DNA of 7,459 bases from Chloroflexota bacterium (GCA_024278725.1 JAJRSQ010000192.1:1-7459); one strand, 5' to 3'; shown: positions 1-7,320, counted from the first letter of the stretch. The notes: generated by a model from the letters alone, not told the origin. Made by a program: numbers and translations.

Positions 1-1
1 G

Positions 2-73
2 ATGGTGGAAGGGGTGACCCTCCTCAACGCCATTCAAGACGTTTATTTAGATAACAGCATCACCATTGCATAA
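2..73 (+). CDS. C-terminal tail of an upstream gene, unidentified (partial)
   Basis: An open frame enters from the left edge and ends at a TAA at 71-73, giving 23 residues that finish ...DVYLDNSITIA. There is an in-frame ATG at 2-4, but the gene most likely starts outside the window. By synteny nuoF (NADH/FMN-binding subunit) is the usual neighbour before nuoG. However, the tail shows none of the residues I associate with the NuoF C-terminus (the iron-sulfur cysteines or the closing His/Ile segment), so I leave it unnamed. It could be an extended NuoF, another complex I subunit or an unrelated gene. The chance that this frame is not coding is real because the sample is so short. Confidence 0.4.
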   Translation: MVEGVTLLNAIQDVYLDNSITIA

Positions 74-82
74 AAATTAGCA

Positions 83-111
83 TCGGGCAGGGGGATATCC
101 CCTCTGCCCGG
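83..111 (+). other. Strong stem-loop ahead of nuoG
   Basis: CGGGCAG (84-90) plus GGGG (91-94) pairs with CCCC (99-102) plus CTGCCCG (104-110). This gives an 11-bp GC-rich stem with a single bulged T at 103 and an ATAT loop at 95-98; a T-G wobble (83/111) can extend it. It begins 10 nt after the upstream stop codon. The bases after the stem (GCAATACTC) are not T-rich, so it is not a canonical intrinsic terminator. It may instead be an mRNA processing or 3'-end protecting hairpin, or a weak attenuator between the upstream gene and nuoG. The fold is seen directly; the role is inference. Confidence 0.6.
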
Positions 112-128
112 CAATACTCTATCCCACT

Positions 129-149
129 GTATGACCATGCGAGTCATAC
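129..149 (+). repeat. Perfect 7-bp inverted repeat in the nuoG leader
   Basis: GTATGAC (129-135) is exactly complementary to GTCATAC (143-149), with a 7-nt loop between them. The repeat ends six bases before the purine-rich ribosome-binding site of nuoG. It could be a dyad operator or a small RNA hairpin that tunes nuoG initiation. A 7-bp arm in a 92-nt gap is suggestive, but not proof of function. I could not pair it with a convincing -35/-10 promoter. Confidence 0.4.
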
Positions 150-165
150 CACGCAGGAATAGCTT

Positions 166-2823
166 ATGTCTGAACTGGTCAATGTTACAATTGATGGTGT
201 AGAAGTACAGGTTCCCAAAGGAACATTAATTGTGGAAGCCGCAAAGCGTGCGGGAACTGAAATTCCCGTGTTTTGCTACCATTCCAAGCTCGACCCGGTG
301 GGCATGTGCCGGATGTGTTTGGTGACGGTGGGCACGCCCGTGCGCAATCGGGAAACCGGCGAGTTTGAAGTGGACGATAACGGCAAACAGGTTATCCGCT
401 TCTTCCCCAAACCGATGACCGCCTGCACCACCCCCGTTTCGCCGGGGATGGTGGTGATTACCCAGAGCGAGGAATCGATTGCCGACCGGCGGGGGATTCT
501 GGAGTTTTTGCTCACCAGTCACCCCCTTGATTGCCCTGTCTGCGACAAAGGCGGCGAGTGTTCGTTGCAGGATTTAACCTATGCCTACGGACCGGGGGTA
601 TCGCAATTTTATCTGGAAGATAAACATCACAGCCCGAAAAAAGAGCCGTTGGGCGATTTAATCTATCTCGATTCCGAGCGCTGTATTCTGTGCGCGCGCT
701 GTGTCCGTTTTGAGGATGAAATTGCGGGCGACCCCGTGCTGGCAATCGACAATCGCGGGCGCAATTCAAAGATTGTGAGCTATTCCAACCCCAAATTCGA
801 CAGCAAATATTCCGGCAACACCACCGATATTTGTCCCGTCGGGGCGTTGACCACCCGCGATTTCCGCTTCGGCGCGCGGGCATGGGAATTAGAAAGCACG
901 CCGAGCGTCTGCAATTTGTGCGGCGTGGGCTGCAACACCGTCCTCAACACCCGCTTCGATGAAATCAAACGGGTGATGCCCCGCCAGAACGAAGCCCTCA
1001 ACGAAATTTGGCTGTGCGACAAGGGCAGATTCGGGCATCATTTCAACGGCAGTCAAAACCGGTTGACCACTCCGCTCATCAAGAAAAACGGGCAGTTTGA
1101 AGCCGCCAGTTGGGATGAAGCGCTGGCGCTCGTCGCTCGCAAGCTTGAGCTTTCCAAAGAGAAAACGGGCGGCGTTGCCGGGGCGCATCTTTCAAACGAA
1201 GATTTGTACATTTTCCAGAAACTCTTCCGCACCGTTTTGGGGAGCAACAATATTGACCACCGCATCGGGTTGAATGCCAACTGGGACGACCAACTGGCAT
1301 TTGAAGTCGGCGCGGGCGTCGGCACCGATATTGGGCGGCTGAAAAGCGAATCCGCCATTTTGGTGCTCGGCGCTGATTTGGACGAAGAAGCGCCGGTGCT
1401 GTATCTGCGCGTGCGCGGCTCCGCCCGACGCGGGGCGCATCTCATCAACGCCGGCGGGCGCTGGACGAAGCTCGATAACATCGCCGAAAAGAGTTTGCGC
1501 TACCGTTACGGCGCGGAATCGGCATTGGCATGGGGATTGGTTGCCGCCGTACTCGATGAAGGTTTGGAAAACAAAGATTTCGTCGCGGCGCGCGTGGACG
1601 GGTTTGAAGGGCTGATTGACGCGATGAAATCATTCACCCCCACCCGTGCCGCCGAGCAGTCCGGCGTGTCGGAAGACGACATCCGCGCGGCAGCGCGCAC
1701 CTTCGCCAAAGCTGAAAACGGCGTGGTGCTGTACGGGCTGGAATCGGGTGGCAATGAATCGCTGCAAGCCGCCATCAAAACCCTGCTGCTCATCACCGGG
1801 CACGCGGGAAGCGCCAACAACGGCGCCATTGCCGTGCTGCCGCACGCCAACAGTCGCGGCGCCGCCGATATGGGCATTGTGCCGAACCGTCTGCCGGGCT
1901 ACCGTCCCGTCGAAGGCGAAGCCGGGCTTTCCGCGCACGAAATGCTCTCGCCGGATGCGCCGTTGCCCGCGCTGTACATCGTCGCCGCCGACCCCGCCGC
2001 GCAATCCGCGCGCTACAAAGCCGCCATCGAGGCGACGGAATTTGTGGTGGTGCAGGATTTGTTCATGACCGAAACCGCGCAGTTGGCGGATGTGGTTCTG
2101 CCCGCACGGGGAACCGCCGAGCGCGACGGCTCTTTCACCAGCGTGGAACGGTGGGTGCAGGCGTTTGATAATGCCGTCTCCGCGCCCGCGCTGGCTTGGG
2201 CGGATTGGCTCGCTTTCACCGCGCTTGCCGGGAAGATGGGCGCATCATGGTCGTATGCCTCCGCCGATGGGGTGATGGCAGAAATCACCCAAACCGTCCC
2301 CCTGTATGCCGAGATGAACTTCGACAATCTGACCCGCCCCATTTCGCTGGAGCGGAAAATGTCGCATTACATTTACAGCGGCACCAGCTTCACCGCCGAC
2401 ACCCGCGAAGGCTTGCAGTGGCGTTCGGTGGCGGAAGCGAGCGAAGCGAAAATGCCGGTCGCCTTCATCGCCCCGGCAGATGTCCCCCCCGCCGAGGGGA
2501 TGACACTGGTTGCCCCGCGCGTGCTGTATGACGGCGGCACGCTCATCGCGCAGGCGGAAGTAGTTTCGGCGCACATTCAACCCGCGCACGCGGTCATTTC
2601 CCGCAAAGACGCGGCGCAGTTGGGCATCACCGCCGATGATTCGGTCACGCTCACTGTGCCGGGGGCATCCGTCACCGTGCCCGTTCGGTTGAACGGACTT
2701 GTGCCGCAAGGCATCGTCCTTGTGCCGCGCAACCTGTCCGGCTTCCCCGCCGAAAAATTACTGGGCAGTAAACGCCTCACGGCGGTTAAAATTACCAAAG
2801 TACCTGTTGCGGAGCTTGCCTGA
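166..2823 (+). CDS. nuoG: NADH-quinone oxidoreductase subunit G (Fe-S, molybdopterin-oxidoreductase fold)
   Basis: Peripheral-arm subunit of complex I that relays electrons from the NADH/FMN module towards quinone; cytoplasmic, 885 aa. The N-terminal 2Fe-2S ferredoxin domain (about 1-100) has N1b ligands C37, C48, C51 and C87. The N5 motif HxxxCxxCxxxxxC is H119, C123, C126, C132. N4 is C173, C176, C179 and C223. A fourth cluster site, N7, is complete (C249, C252, C256, C284). Residues about 300-770 form the molybdopterin-oxidoreductase-like body, and about 778-885 the C-terminal barrel of the dinucleotide-binding type. In complex I this fold carries no molybdenum cofactor. The ATG at 166 is preceded by AGGAA (155-159) at good spacing, and the protein begins directly with the ferredoxin strand. 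The stop overlaps the nuoH start by one base (TGATG). The C51-C87 loop is longer than in the E. coli protein and resembles Thermus Nqo3 (from memory). Confidence 0.97.
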   Translation: MSELVNVTIDGVEVQVPKGTLIVEAAKRAGTEIPVFCYHSKLDPVGMCRMCLVTVGTPVRNRETGEFEVDDNGKQVIRFFPKPMTACTTPVSPGMVVITQSEESIADRRGILEFLLTSHPLDCPVCDKGGECSLQDLTYAYGPGVSQFYLEDKHHSPKKEPLGDLIYLDSERCILCARCVRFEDEIAGDPVLAIDNRGRNSKIVSYSNPKFDSKYSGNTTDICPVGALTTRDFRFGARAWELESTPSVCNLCGVGCNTVLNTRFDEIKRVMPRQNEALNEIWLCDKGRFGHHFNGSQNRLTTPLIKKNGQFEAASWDEALALVARKLELSKEKTGGVAGAHLSNEDLYIFQKLFRTVLGSNNIDHRIGLNANWDDQLAFEVGAGVGTDIGRLKSESAILVLGADLDEEAPVLYLRVRGSARRGAHLINAGGRWTKLDNIAEKSLRYRYGAESALAWGLVAAVLDEGLENKDFVAARVDGFEGLIDAMKSFTPTRAAEQSGVSEDDIRAAARTFAKAENGVVLYGLESGGNESLQAAIKTLLLITGHAGSANNGAIAVLPHANSRGAADMGIVPNRLPGYRPVEGEAGLSAHEMLSPDAPLPALYIVAADPAAQSARYKAAIEATEFVVVQDLFMTETAQLADVVLPARGTAERDGSFTSVERWVQAFDNAVSAPALAWADWLAFTALAGKMGASWSYASADGVMAEITQTVPLYAEMNFDNLTRPISLERKMSHYIYSGTSFTADTREGLQWRSVAEASEAKMPVAFIAPADVPPAEGMTLVAPRVLYDGGTLIAQAEVVSAHIQPAHAVISRKDAAQLGITADDSVTLTVPGASVTVPVRLNGLVPQGIVLVPRNLSGFPAEKLLGSKRLTAVKITKVPVAELA

Positions 2824-3827
2824 TGGACTGGATTCAGACTCTACTAATTCCGATAGTGTACAGTACGATTTTGGTGGTGATTTTGCTCACCGGATTTGCG
2901 TACCTCAGCTATGTTGAACGCAAATTGGTGGCGCGGTTCACCATGCGTTTCGGTCCCAACCGCGCCGGTCCTTTCGGGCTGTTGCAACCGCTGGCAGACG
3001 CGCTGAAGATGATGTTTAAAGAAGAACTCAGCCCCAAAAACGCCGATTTGCCGGTGTATCTGCTCGCGCCGTTTCTGGCAATTTCCACCGCGGTCATCGG
3101 CTGGGCGGTCTTCCCCTTTGCCAGCCGGGGATTTTCCGTTTTGGGGTACAGCGTTCCCCCCGTGTTGGCGGATGTCAACATCGGATTGCTGTATGTGGCG
3201 GCGGTGACCAGTATCGGCTCGTATGCCGTTGTTTTGGCGGGGTGGTCATCGAACAATAAATATTCGCTGCTGGGCGCACTTCGCGCCGGCGCGCAAATGG
3301 TGAGCTATGAATTGCCGTTGGGGCTGACGCTGGTCGCCGTGATTTTGGTCGTCGGTTCGATGAACATGACCGAAATCATCCAATATCAGCTCGACCATAC
3401 ATGGCTGATTGTGTTGCAACCGTTCGCCGCCATCATCTTCTTCATCGCCGGGTTGGCGGAATCGAACCGCTCGCCTTTTGACCTGCCGGAAACGGAAAAC
3501 GAACTCGTCTCCGGGTACATCACCGAATATGGCGGCATCCGTTTCGCCGCGTTCTTCATGGGTGAATACATCCATATGATTACCTTCGGGGCAATTATTT
3601 CCATCCTGTTTTTGGGCGGATGGAGTGGTCCCGGTGCAGATGCCGTACCGTTTTTGGGGCTGGTTTATTTCATCCTCAAAATTGCGCTGATGATTTTCAT
3701 GATGATTTGGGTGCGCGCCAGCGTTCCCCGTGTGCGATATGATCAACTCATGCGTTTTTGCTGGAAATTTCTGATGCCGTTGGCGTTGCTGAATTTGGTT
3801 GTAACGGCGATCGTCATTGCACTGTAA
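2823..3827 (+). CDS. nuoH: NADH-quinone oxidoreductase subunit H (quinone-site membrane subunit)
   Basis: Integral membrane subunit that forms the quinone chamber with NuoB and NuoD and links the redox arm to the proton-pumping arm. The 334-aa length is typical and the hydrophobic segments fit about eight transmembrane helices. Family signatures are present. After TM1 comes YVERK (30-34), then the RFGPNRAGPFG loop (42-52) and QPLADALK (55-62). The acidic loop ESNRSPFDLPETENE (213-227) continues into SGYITEYGG, the conserved segment lining the quinone cavity. The ATG overlaps the nuoG stop (TGATG), and GGAG at 2811-2814 within nuoG serves as ribosome-binding site, so translation is probably coupled. 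No truncation or missing key residue is visible. Confidence 0.97.
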   Translation: MDWIQTLLIPIVYSTILVVILLTGFAYLSYVERKLVARFTMRFGPNRAGPFGLLQPLADALKMMFKEELSPKNADLPVYLLAPFLAISTAVIGWAVFPFASRGFSVLGYSVPPVLADVNIGLLYVAAVTSIGSYAVVLAGWSSNNKYSLLGALRAGAQMVSYELPLGLTLVAVILVVGSMNMTEIIQYQLDHTWLIVLQPFAAIIFFIAGLAESNRSPFDLPETENELVSGYITEYGGIRFAAFFMGEYIHMITFGAIISILFLGGWSGPGADAVPFLGLVYFILKIALMIFMMIWVRASVPRVRYDQLMRFCWKFLMPLALLNLVVTAIVIAL

Positions 3828-3842
3828 ACAAAAAATCGGTTT

Positions 3843-3846
3843 GGAG
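3843..3846 (+). promoter_or_regulatory. Ribosome-binding site that decides the nuoI start
   Basis: GGAG lies 11 nt upstream of the ATG at 3858. Two in-frame GTG codons (3846 and 3849) would allow a protein four or three residues longer. The first overlaps the GGAG and the second is only 2 nt from it, too close for initiation. The ATG at 3858 is therefore preferred, although the spacing is at the long end. Confidence 0.6.
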
Positions 3847-3857
3847 TGGTGCAAAAT

Positions 3858-4367
3858 ATGATAAAACAAGCTTTTGGTGGAACCTATCAAATTATGCGCG
3901 GGATGGGCGTGACGCTGAAGTACCTTTTCAAAAAGCCCGTCACCAATCAATTCCCCGATGAACCGGTGGTTGTTTACCCGCGCTTTCGGGGGCGGCACGT
4001 CTTAAAACGGCACGAAAACGGGCTGGAAAAATGCATCGGCTGTTCGCTGTGTGCGGCGGCATGTCCCACCCAGTGTATTCGGGTGGAAGCCGCGGAAAAC
4101 ACCGACGAAAATCGTCGCTCGCCCGGTGAACGGTACGCCGCCGTTTACGAAATTAATATGCTGCGTTGCATCTTCTGCGGGTATTGCGAAGAAGCGTGTC
4201 CCACCGGCGCAATTGTGCTGGAGCATGATTTCGCGCTGGCGGAATATGACCGCTGGGATGCCATTTATACGCAGGATAAGTTGCTGGAACCGCATCAGCC
4301 CAAATATATCCAAATTCGGGATGATGAAGTTTTTGTGCCGCAGGATACATGGCGTGTGAATAAATAG
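3858..4367 (+). CDS. nuoI: NADH-quinone oxidoreductase subunit I (two [4Fe-4S] clusters)
   Basis: Electron-transfer subunit carrying clusters N6a and N6b, which pass electrons from the NuoG chain to the terminal cluster N2 in NuoB. From the ATG at 3858 the protein is 169 aa. It contains two 8Fe-ferredoxin motifs, CxxCxxCxxxCP at C59/C62/C65/C69 and at C104/C107/C110/C114. In the folded protein the last cysteine of each motif ligates the other cluster. An amphipathic N-terminal segment (about 1-25) fits the helix that rests on the membrane against NuoH, and a tail after about 130 wraps the peripheral arm. The 30-nt gap after nuoH and the 57-nt gap before nuoJ show no other signal. Length and cysteine spacing are normal for the family. 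Confidence 0.96.
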   Translation: MIKQAFGGTYQIMRGMGVTLKYLFKKPVTNQFPDEPVVVYPRFRGRHVLKRHENGLEKCIGCSLCAAACPTQCIRVEAAENTDENRRSPGERYAAVYEINMLRCIFCGYCEEACPTGAIVLEHDFALAEYDRWDAIYTQDKLLEPHQPKYIQIRDDEVFVPQDTWRVNK

Positions 4368-4424
4368 CATCATTCATCCGTTGCCATATCAGATAGCAAG
4401 AACATTCAAAAACTGGTAGACATT

Positions 4425-4964
4425 ATGGAAATATATCTCTTCTTCTTATTTGGCGGTATCGCCGTTGTCGGGGCATTGGCGATGGTGTTCAATAAAAATG
4501 CCGTCCACAGCGCGCTGTTTCTGCTGTTGACCCTCGTGATGATTGCGGGGCTGTATGTGCTGCTGAACGCGCAATTCATCGCCGTGGCGCAGATTATGGT
4601 GTATGCCGGCGCAATTGTGGTGTTGATTTTGTTTGTGGTGATGCTCCTCGGCGCGGAACTGGGCGAAAGTATTCCCCGGTGGCTCACCCTGCGCAACAGC
4701 GTGATGGTGCTGCTGGCGCTGGTATTTCTCACCGTTTCCGGTACAGCCGTGTACGATTGGCTCTACAGCACCCAACCCATCACCGGCACCGTGACCGATG
4801 AGGTGATTGCCCGGCAGGGGAGCGTGCAACTGGTCGGCGAATCGCTGTTCACCCAATTCCTGCTGCCGTTTGAGCTGGCATCCATTCTGTTGCTGGTGGG
4901 TATCATCGGCGTGGTGGTGCTGGGTGGTTGGCGTTTAGTGCAACATCGACAGAGAGGCGAATAA
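4425..4964 (+). CDS. nuoJ: NADH-quinone oxidoreductase subunit J (membrane subunit)
   Basis: Membrane-arm subunit of complex I, 179 aa, homologous to mitochondrial ND6. Five transmembrane segments can be read at about 3-22, 27-48, 51-76, 87-110 and 140-167. The third contains the family hallmark QIMVYAGAIVVL (56-67), whose Tyr60 and Gly62 mark the pi-bulge region implicated in coupling. The start is the ATG at 4425. Its ribosome-binding site is weak (GGTAG at 4415-4419), and no better start lies upstream before the nuoI stop. The stop is separated from the nuoK ATG by a single base, so the two are probably translationally coupled. Confidence 0.95.
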   Translation: MEIYLFFLFGGIAVVGALAMVFNKNAVHSALFLLLTLVMIAGLYVLLNAQFIAVAQIMVYAGAIVVLILFVVMLLGAELGESIPRWLTLRNSVMVLLALVFLTVSGTAVYDWLYSTQPITGTVTDEVIARQGSVQLVGESLFTQFLLPFELASILLLVGIIGVVVLGGWRLVQHRQRGE

Positions 4965-4965
4965 G

Positions 4966-5268
4966 ATGGTTCCAACTCCTTATTATTTACTGTTAGCTGC
5001 CGTTCTCTTTGCCATTGGCGCGGGCGGCGTGATGCTTCGCCGCAACACGCTGGTCATCCTGATGTGCGTTGAACTGATGATGAACGCCGTCAACCTGACG
5101 TTTGTGGCATTCTCGCATGAACTGAACGATATGACGGGGCAGGTATTTGTGTTTATGATTATGACCGTGGCGGCAGTTGAAGCCGCCATCGGGCTGGCGA
5201 TTTTGGTCGAACTCTATCGTCTGACCCGTTCGGTGAATATTGACGAATTTAACTCGCTAAAAGGCTAA
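4966..5268 (+). CDS. nuoK: NADH-quinone oxidoreductase subunit K (membrane subunit)
   Basis: Small membrane-arm subunit of complex I, homologous to mitochondrial ND4L and MrpC-type antiporter subunits. It is 100 aa with three transmembrane helices (about 5-24, 28-50, 58-84). The two membrane glutamates known to be needed for proton translocation are present: E36 in LMCVELMMN and E72 in VAAVEAAIG. These match the numbering I recall for E. coli NuoK. The ATG follows the nuoJ stop after one base, with GAGG at 4954-4957 inside nuoJ as ribosome-binding site. It is ordinary in length and sequence. Confidence 0.96.
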   Translation: MVPTPYYLLLAAVLFAIGAGGVMLRRNTLVILMCVELMMNAVNLTFVAFSHELNDMTGQVFVFMIMTVAAVEAAIGLAILVELYRLTRSVNIDEFNSLKG

Positions 5269-5279
5269 TTGGAGCAACT

Positions 5280-7184
5280 ATGACCAATTTTATCTGGCTG
5301 GCAATAGCGTTCCCTCTGGTGGGGGTAGTGGTAAACGGAATTTTTGGCAGAAAGCTGGGGCGTGCCGCAAACGGATGGATTGCCGTCGGCACGGTTGCCG
5401 CCGCCTTTGTGGTTGGGGTACTGTCGTTCCTCCAAGTTCCTTCCTTGCCTGAACACGCGCAAATCGTTCCCCTCTGGCGGTGGATTACCATCGGTGATTT
5501 TGAAGTGTACCTCAGCCTGCTGGTTGACCCCCTTTCAATGCTGATGACACTGGTGGTGACCGGCGTGGGGTTGCTCATTCACATTTATGCCATCGGTTAT
5601 ATGGATCATGACAAAGATGTGGCGCGTTTCTTCACCTACCTGAACCTGTTTATTGCCAGCATGCTCATTTTGGTGCTGTCGGACAATTTCCTGGGGTTGT
5701 ATGTCGGTTGGGAATTGGTGGGCGCGTGCAGTTACCTGCTGATTGGCTTCTGGTTCTACAAAGATTCGGCGGCGGACGCGGGCAAAAAAGCGTTCATCGT
5801 CAACCGCGTGGGCGATTTCGGCTTTGCGCTGGGCGTCTTCCTCATTTGGACAACCTTCGGTACATTACAGTACACGAATGTCTTTGAAGCCGCGGGTGAC
5901 AAACCGGTGGCGGTCATCACCGCAATTACCGCCCTGCTCTTTGTGGGCGCGATTGGTAAAAGCGCGCAATTGCCCCTTTACGTTTGGTTGCCGGATGCCA
6001 TGGAAGGTCCCACCCCCGTTTCCGCCCTCATCCATGCCGCGACGATGGTCACTGCCGGGGTGTATATGATTGCGCGCAGTAACGTGCTGTATGCGCTCGC
6101 CCCGCAAACATCCACCATTGTGGCGGTGGTTGGCGGTGTCACCGCGCTCTTCGCGGCGACCATCGCGCTGGTGCAGTTCGACTTAAAACGGGTGATGGCA
6201 TATTCCACCATTTCCCAGTTGGGTTATATGGTGATGGCGGTGGGCGTCGGCGCGTATGCCAGCGGAATATTCCATCTGGTCACCCATGCCTTCTTCAAAG
6301 CGCTGCTCTTTATGGCTGCCGGCTCGGTGATGCACGCCGCCCACGATGTGATTGATATGCGTCGCTTAGGCGGCTTGAAAGCGAAAATGCCCATCACCTA
6401 TTGGACGTTTGTGGTGGGGGGGCTGGCGCTGGCGGGCTTCCCGTTGACGGCGGGCTTCTTTTCCAAAGATGAAATTTTGGCAAAAACCTTTGAAGCCAAT
6501 ATCTGGCTGTACGCCATCGGTGTTTTCACCGCCCTGTTGACCGCATTCTACACTTTCCGCGCCATTTTCATGACCTTCCACGGCAAGCCCAAAGATGCGG
6601 AGGTGTATGAGCACATCCACGAAAACAAGCCGGTGATGACCGTGCCGCTGGTGATTTTGGCGGGATTATCCATCTTCGGCGGGTTGTTAGGGTTGCCCGG
6701 CGGATTGGGCTTGCCCAACTGGCTGGATGGCTGGCTGGAGCCGGTATTCGAGCTGAAAAACATGTTTGTACCGGCGGAAGCCGTTCACACCGGCGTCGGT
6801 ACGGAAGTGGGGCTGATGGCGCTTTCCAGCACGTTGGTGATTTTGGGCATTGTTGCCGCGTGGTGGGTTTATCTGCGCAAGCCCCAAATCGCCGAGAAGA
6901 CGGCGCAATCTTTTGCGGCGGGATATAAACTGCTGGCGAATAAATATTATGTGGACGAAATTTACGATGCCCTGTTTGTCAATCCCGCGCGTGGACTGGG
7001 TGTGTTCTTCGCCAAAGTCGTTGATATGGGTGTGATTGATATGGTGCTGGTGGACGGAACCGCAAAATCCGTCGGGTATTTCGGGCGGGTGATGTCTCGG
7101 TGGCAAACCGGGTATATCAGAAATTATGTGGTGTCCATTTTTGTGGGAGCAATTGTTATCGGCGCGTATTTCTTCTTGCGGTAA
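5280..7184 (+). CDS. nuoL: NADH-quinone oxidoreductase subunit L (antiporter-like proton channel)
   Basis: Distal proton-pumping subunit of the membrane arm, related to Mrp antiporter subunits. The 634-aa length is usual for NuoL. Ion-path residues are in place: E145 in WELVGACSYLL, D179 in NRVGDFG, K227 in GKSAQLP, K340 in FFKALLF and K396 in FSKDEI. They correspond to E144, D178, K229, K342 and K399 of the E. coli protein (from memory). The N-terminal DPLS motif and the conserved LPDAMEGPTPVSALIHAATM stretch are intact. The C-terminal part (about 520-634) has a hydrophobic helix, a polar amphipathic stretch that fits the lateral helix HL, and a last transmembrane helix ending YFFLR. GGAG at 5271-5274 precedes the ATG, 11 nt after the nuoK stop. 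A 165-nt gap containing an inserted element follows. Confidence 0.97.
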   Translation: MTNFIWLAIAFPLVGVVVNGIFGRKLGRAANGWIAVGTVAAAFVVGVLSFLQVPSLPEHAQIVPLWRWITIGDFEVYLSLLVDPLSMLMTLVVTGVGLLIHIYAIGYMDHDKDVARFFTYLNLFIASMLILVLSDNFLGLYVGWELVGACSYLLIGFWFYKDSAADAGKKAFIVNRVGDFGFALGVFLIWTTFGTLQYTNVFEAAGDKPVAVITAITALLFVGAIGKSAQLPLYVWLPDAMEGPTPVSALIHAATMVTAGVYMIARSNVLYALAPQTSTIVAVVGGVTALFAATIALVQFDLKRVMAYSTISQLGYMVMAVGVGAYASGIFHLVTHAFFKALLFMAAGSVMHAAHDVIDMRRLGGLKAKMPITYWTFVVGGLALAGFPLTAGFFSKDEILAKTFEANIWLYAIGVFTALLTAFYTFRAIFMTFHGKPKDAEVYEHIHENKPVMTVPLVILAGLSIFGGLLGLPGGLGLPNWLDGWLEPVFELKNMFVPAEAVHTGVGTEVGLMALSSTLVILGIVAAWWVYLRKPQIAEKTAQSFAAGYKLLANKYYVDEIYDALFVNPARGLGVFFAKVVDMGVIDMVLVDGTAKSVGYFGRVMSRWQTGYIRNYVVSIFVGAIVIGAYFFLR

Positions 7185-7191
7185 TATCAAA

Positions 7192-7199
7192 AAACTGCA
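7192..7199. repeat. Left copy of 8-bp target-site duplication
   Basis: AAACTGCA directly abuts the left terminal inverted repeat of the 7200-7320 element. The identical octamer at 7321-7328 abuts the right terminus. The bases just outside differ (A at 7191 against the element's own C at 7320; G at 7200 against A at 7329), so the duplication is exactly 8 bp. Confidence 0.8.
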
Positions 7200-7320
7200 G
7201 TATCTATACAGGGGTGTCATTGCGAAGCCCGTAGGGCTGAAGCAATCCCCACTATTCAACCCGGAGATTGCTTCGCTTCGCTCGCAATGACATTTGTCGC
7301 ACTGATGGCTGTATAGATAC
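7200..7320. mobile_element. MITE-like non-autonomous insertion between nuoL and nuoM
   Basis: A 121-bp non-coding element bounded by perfect 12-bp terminal inverted repeats: GTATCTATACAG at 7200-7211 and CTGTATAGATAC at 7309-7320. An 8-bp direct repeat, AAACTGCA, flanks it flush on both sides (7192-7199 and 7321-7328). Short length, perfect termini, target duplication and no transposase together are the definition of a MITE. Inside is a large palindromic core (7215-7292), joined by a 3-nt spacer on the left and a 16-nt spacer on the right. An 8-bp duplication fits several DDE transposase families (for example IS66, ISL3, IS256 or IS1595 types), and I cannot choose between them. The element lies wholly between genes, so NuoL and NuoM are intact. 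It is probably transcribed within the operon mRNA, where it would fold strongly. Confidence 0.8.
7215..7292. repeat. REP-like palindromic core inside the inserted element
   Basis: The outer arms TGTCATTGCGA (7215-7225) and TCGCAATGACA (7282-7292) are perfect complements. The inner arms GAAGCAATC (7239-7247) and GATTGCTTC (7266-7274) also pair perfectly, around an 18-nt loop. Between outer and inner arms the left side has AGCCCGTAGGGCT (7226-7238), itself a 5-bp hairpin. The right side has only GCTTCGC (7275-7281), so the folded element would have a side hairpin. Sequences built on CATTGCGA...GAAGCAATC are, from memory, a commonly seen interspersed palindromic repeat in many bacterial genomes. 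Copy number here cannot be judged from one window. Confidence 0.75.

Noticed and set aside
83..111. Intrinsic terminator before nuoG
   Set aside because: The stem is strong, but the following bases (GCAATACTCTATCCC) contain no T-tract, so only a generic stem-loop is claimed.
1646..2068. 140-codon open frame on the + strand in another frame of nuoG
   Set aside because: It is out-of-frame translation of GC-rich nuoG sequence (Pro/Arg/Thr-rich), within a region where the nuoG frame is clearly conserved.
2434..2450. GCGAGCGAAGCGAAA-like string resembling the repeat core
   Set aside because: It encodes in-frame nuoG residues (Glu-Ala-Ser-Glu-Ala-Lys), has no CATTGCGA or GAAGCAATC arm and no inverted partner nearby. 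It is coincidental similarity.
3846..3857. GTG starts of nuoI at 3846 or 3849
   Set aside because: The only good ribosome-binding site (GGAG at 3843-3846) overlaps or nearly touches these codons; the ATG at 3858 is at a workable distance.
3246..3998. 250-codon open frame on the - strand antisense to nuoH/nuoI
   Set aside because: It lies opposite strongly conserved nuoH and nuoI, is rich in His, Gln and Asn typical of antisense translation, and has no recognisable domain or independent start context.
7287..7317. Possible outward promoter in the insert driving nuoM (ATGACA ... TATAGA)
   Set aside because: The spacer is 19 nt, the -10 matches only 4 of 6 consensus bases, and both boxes fall in the palindrome arm and terminal repeat, whose sequence is explained by the repeats. 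Too weak to annotate.
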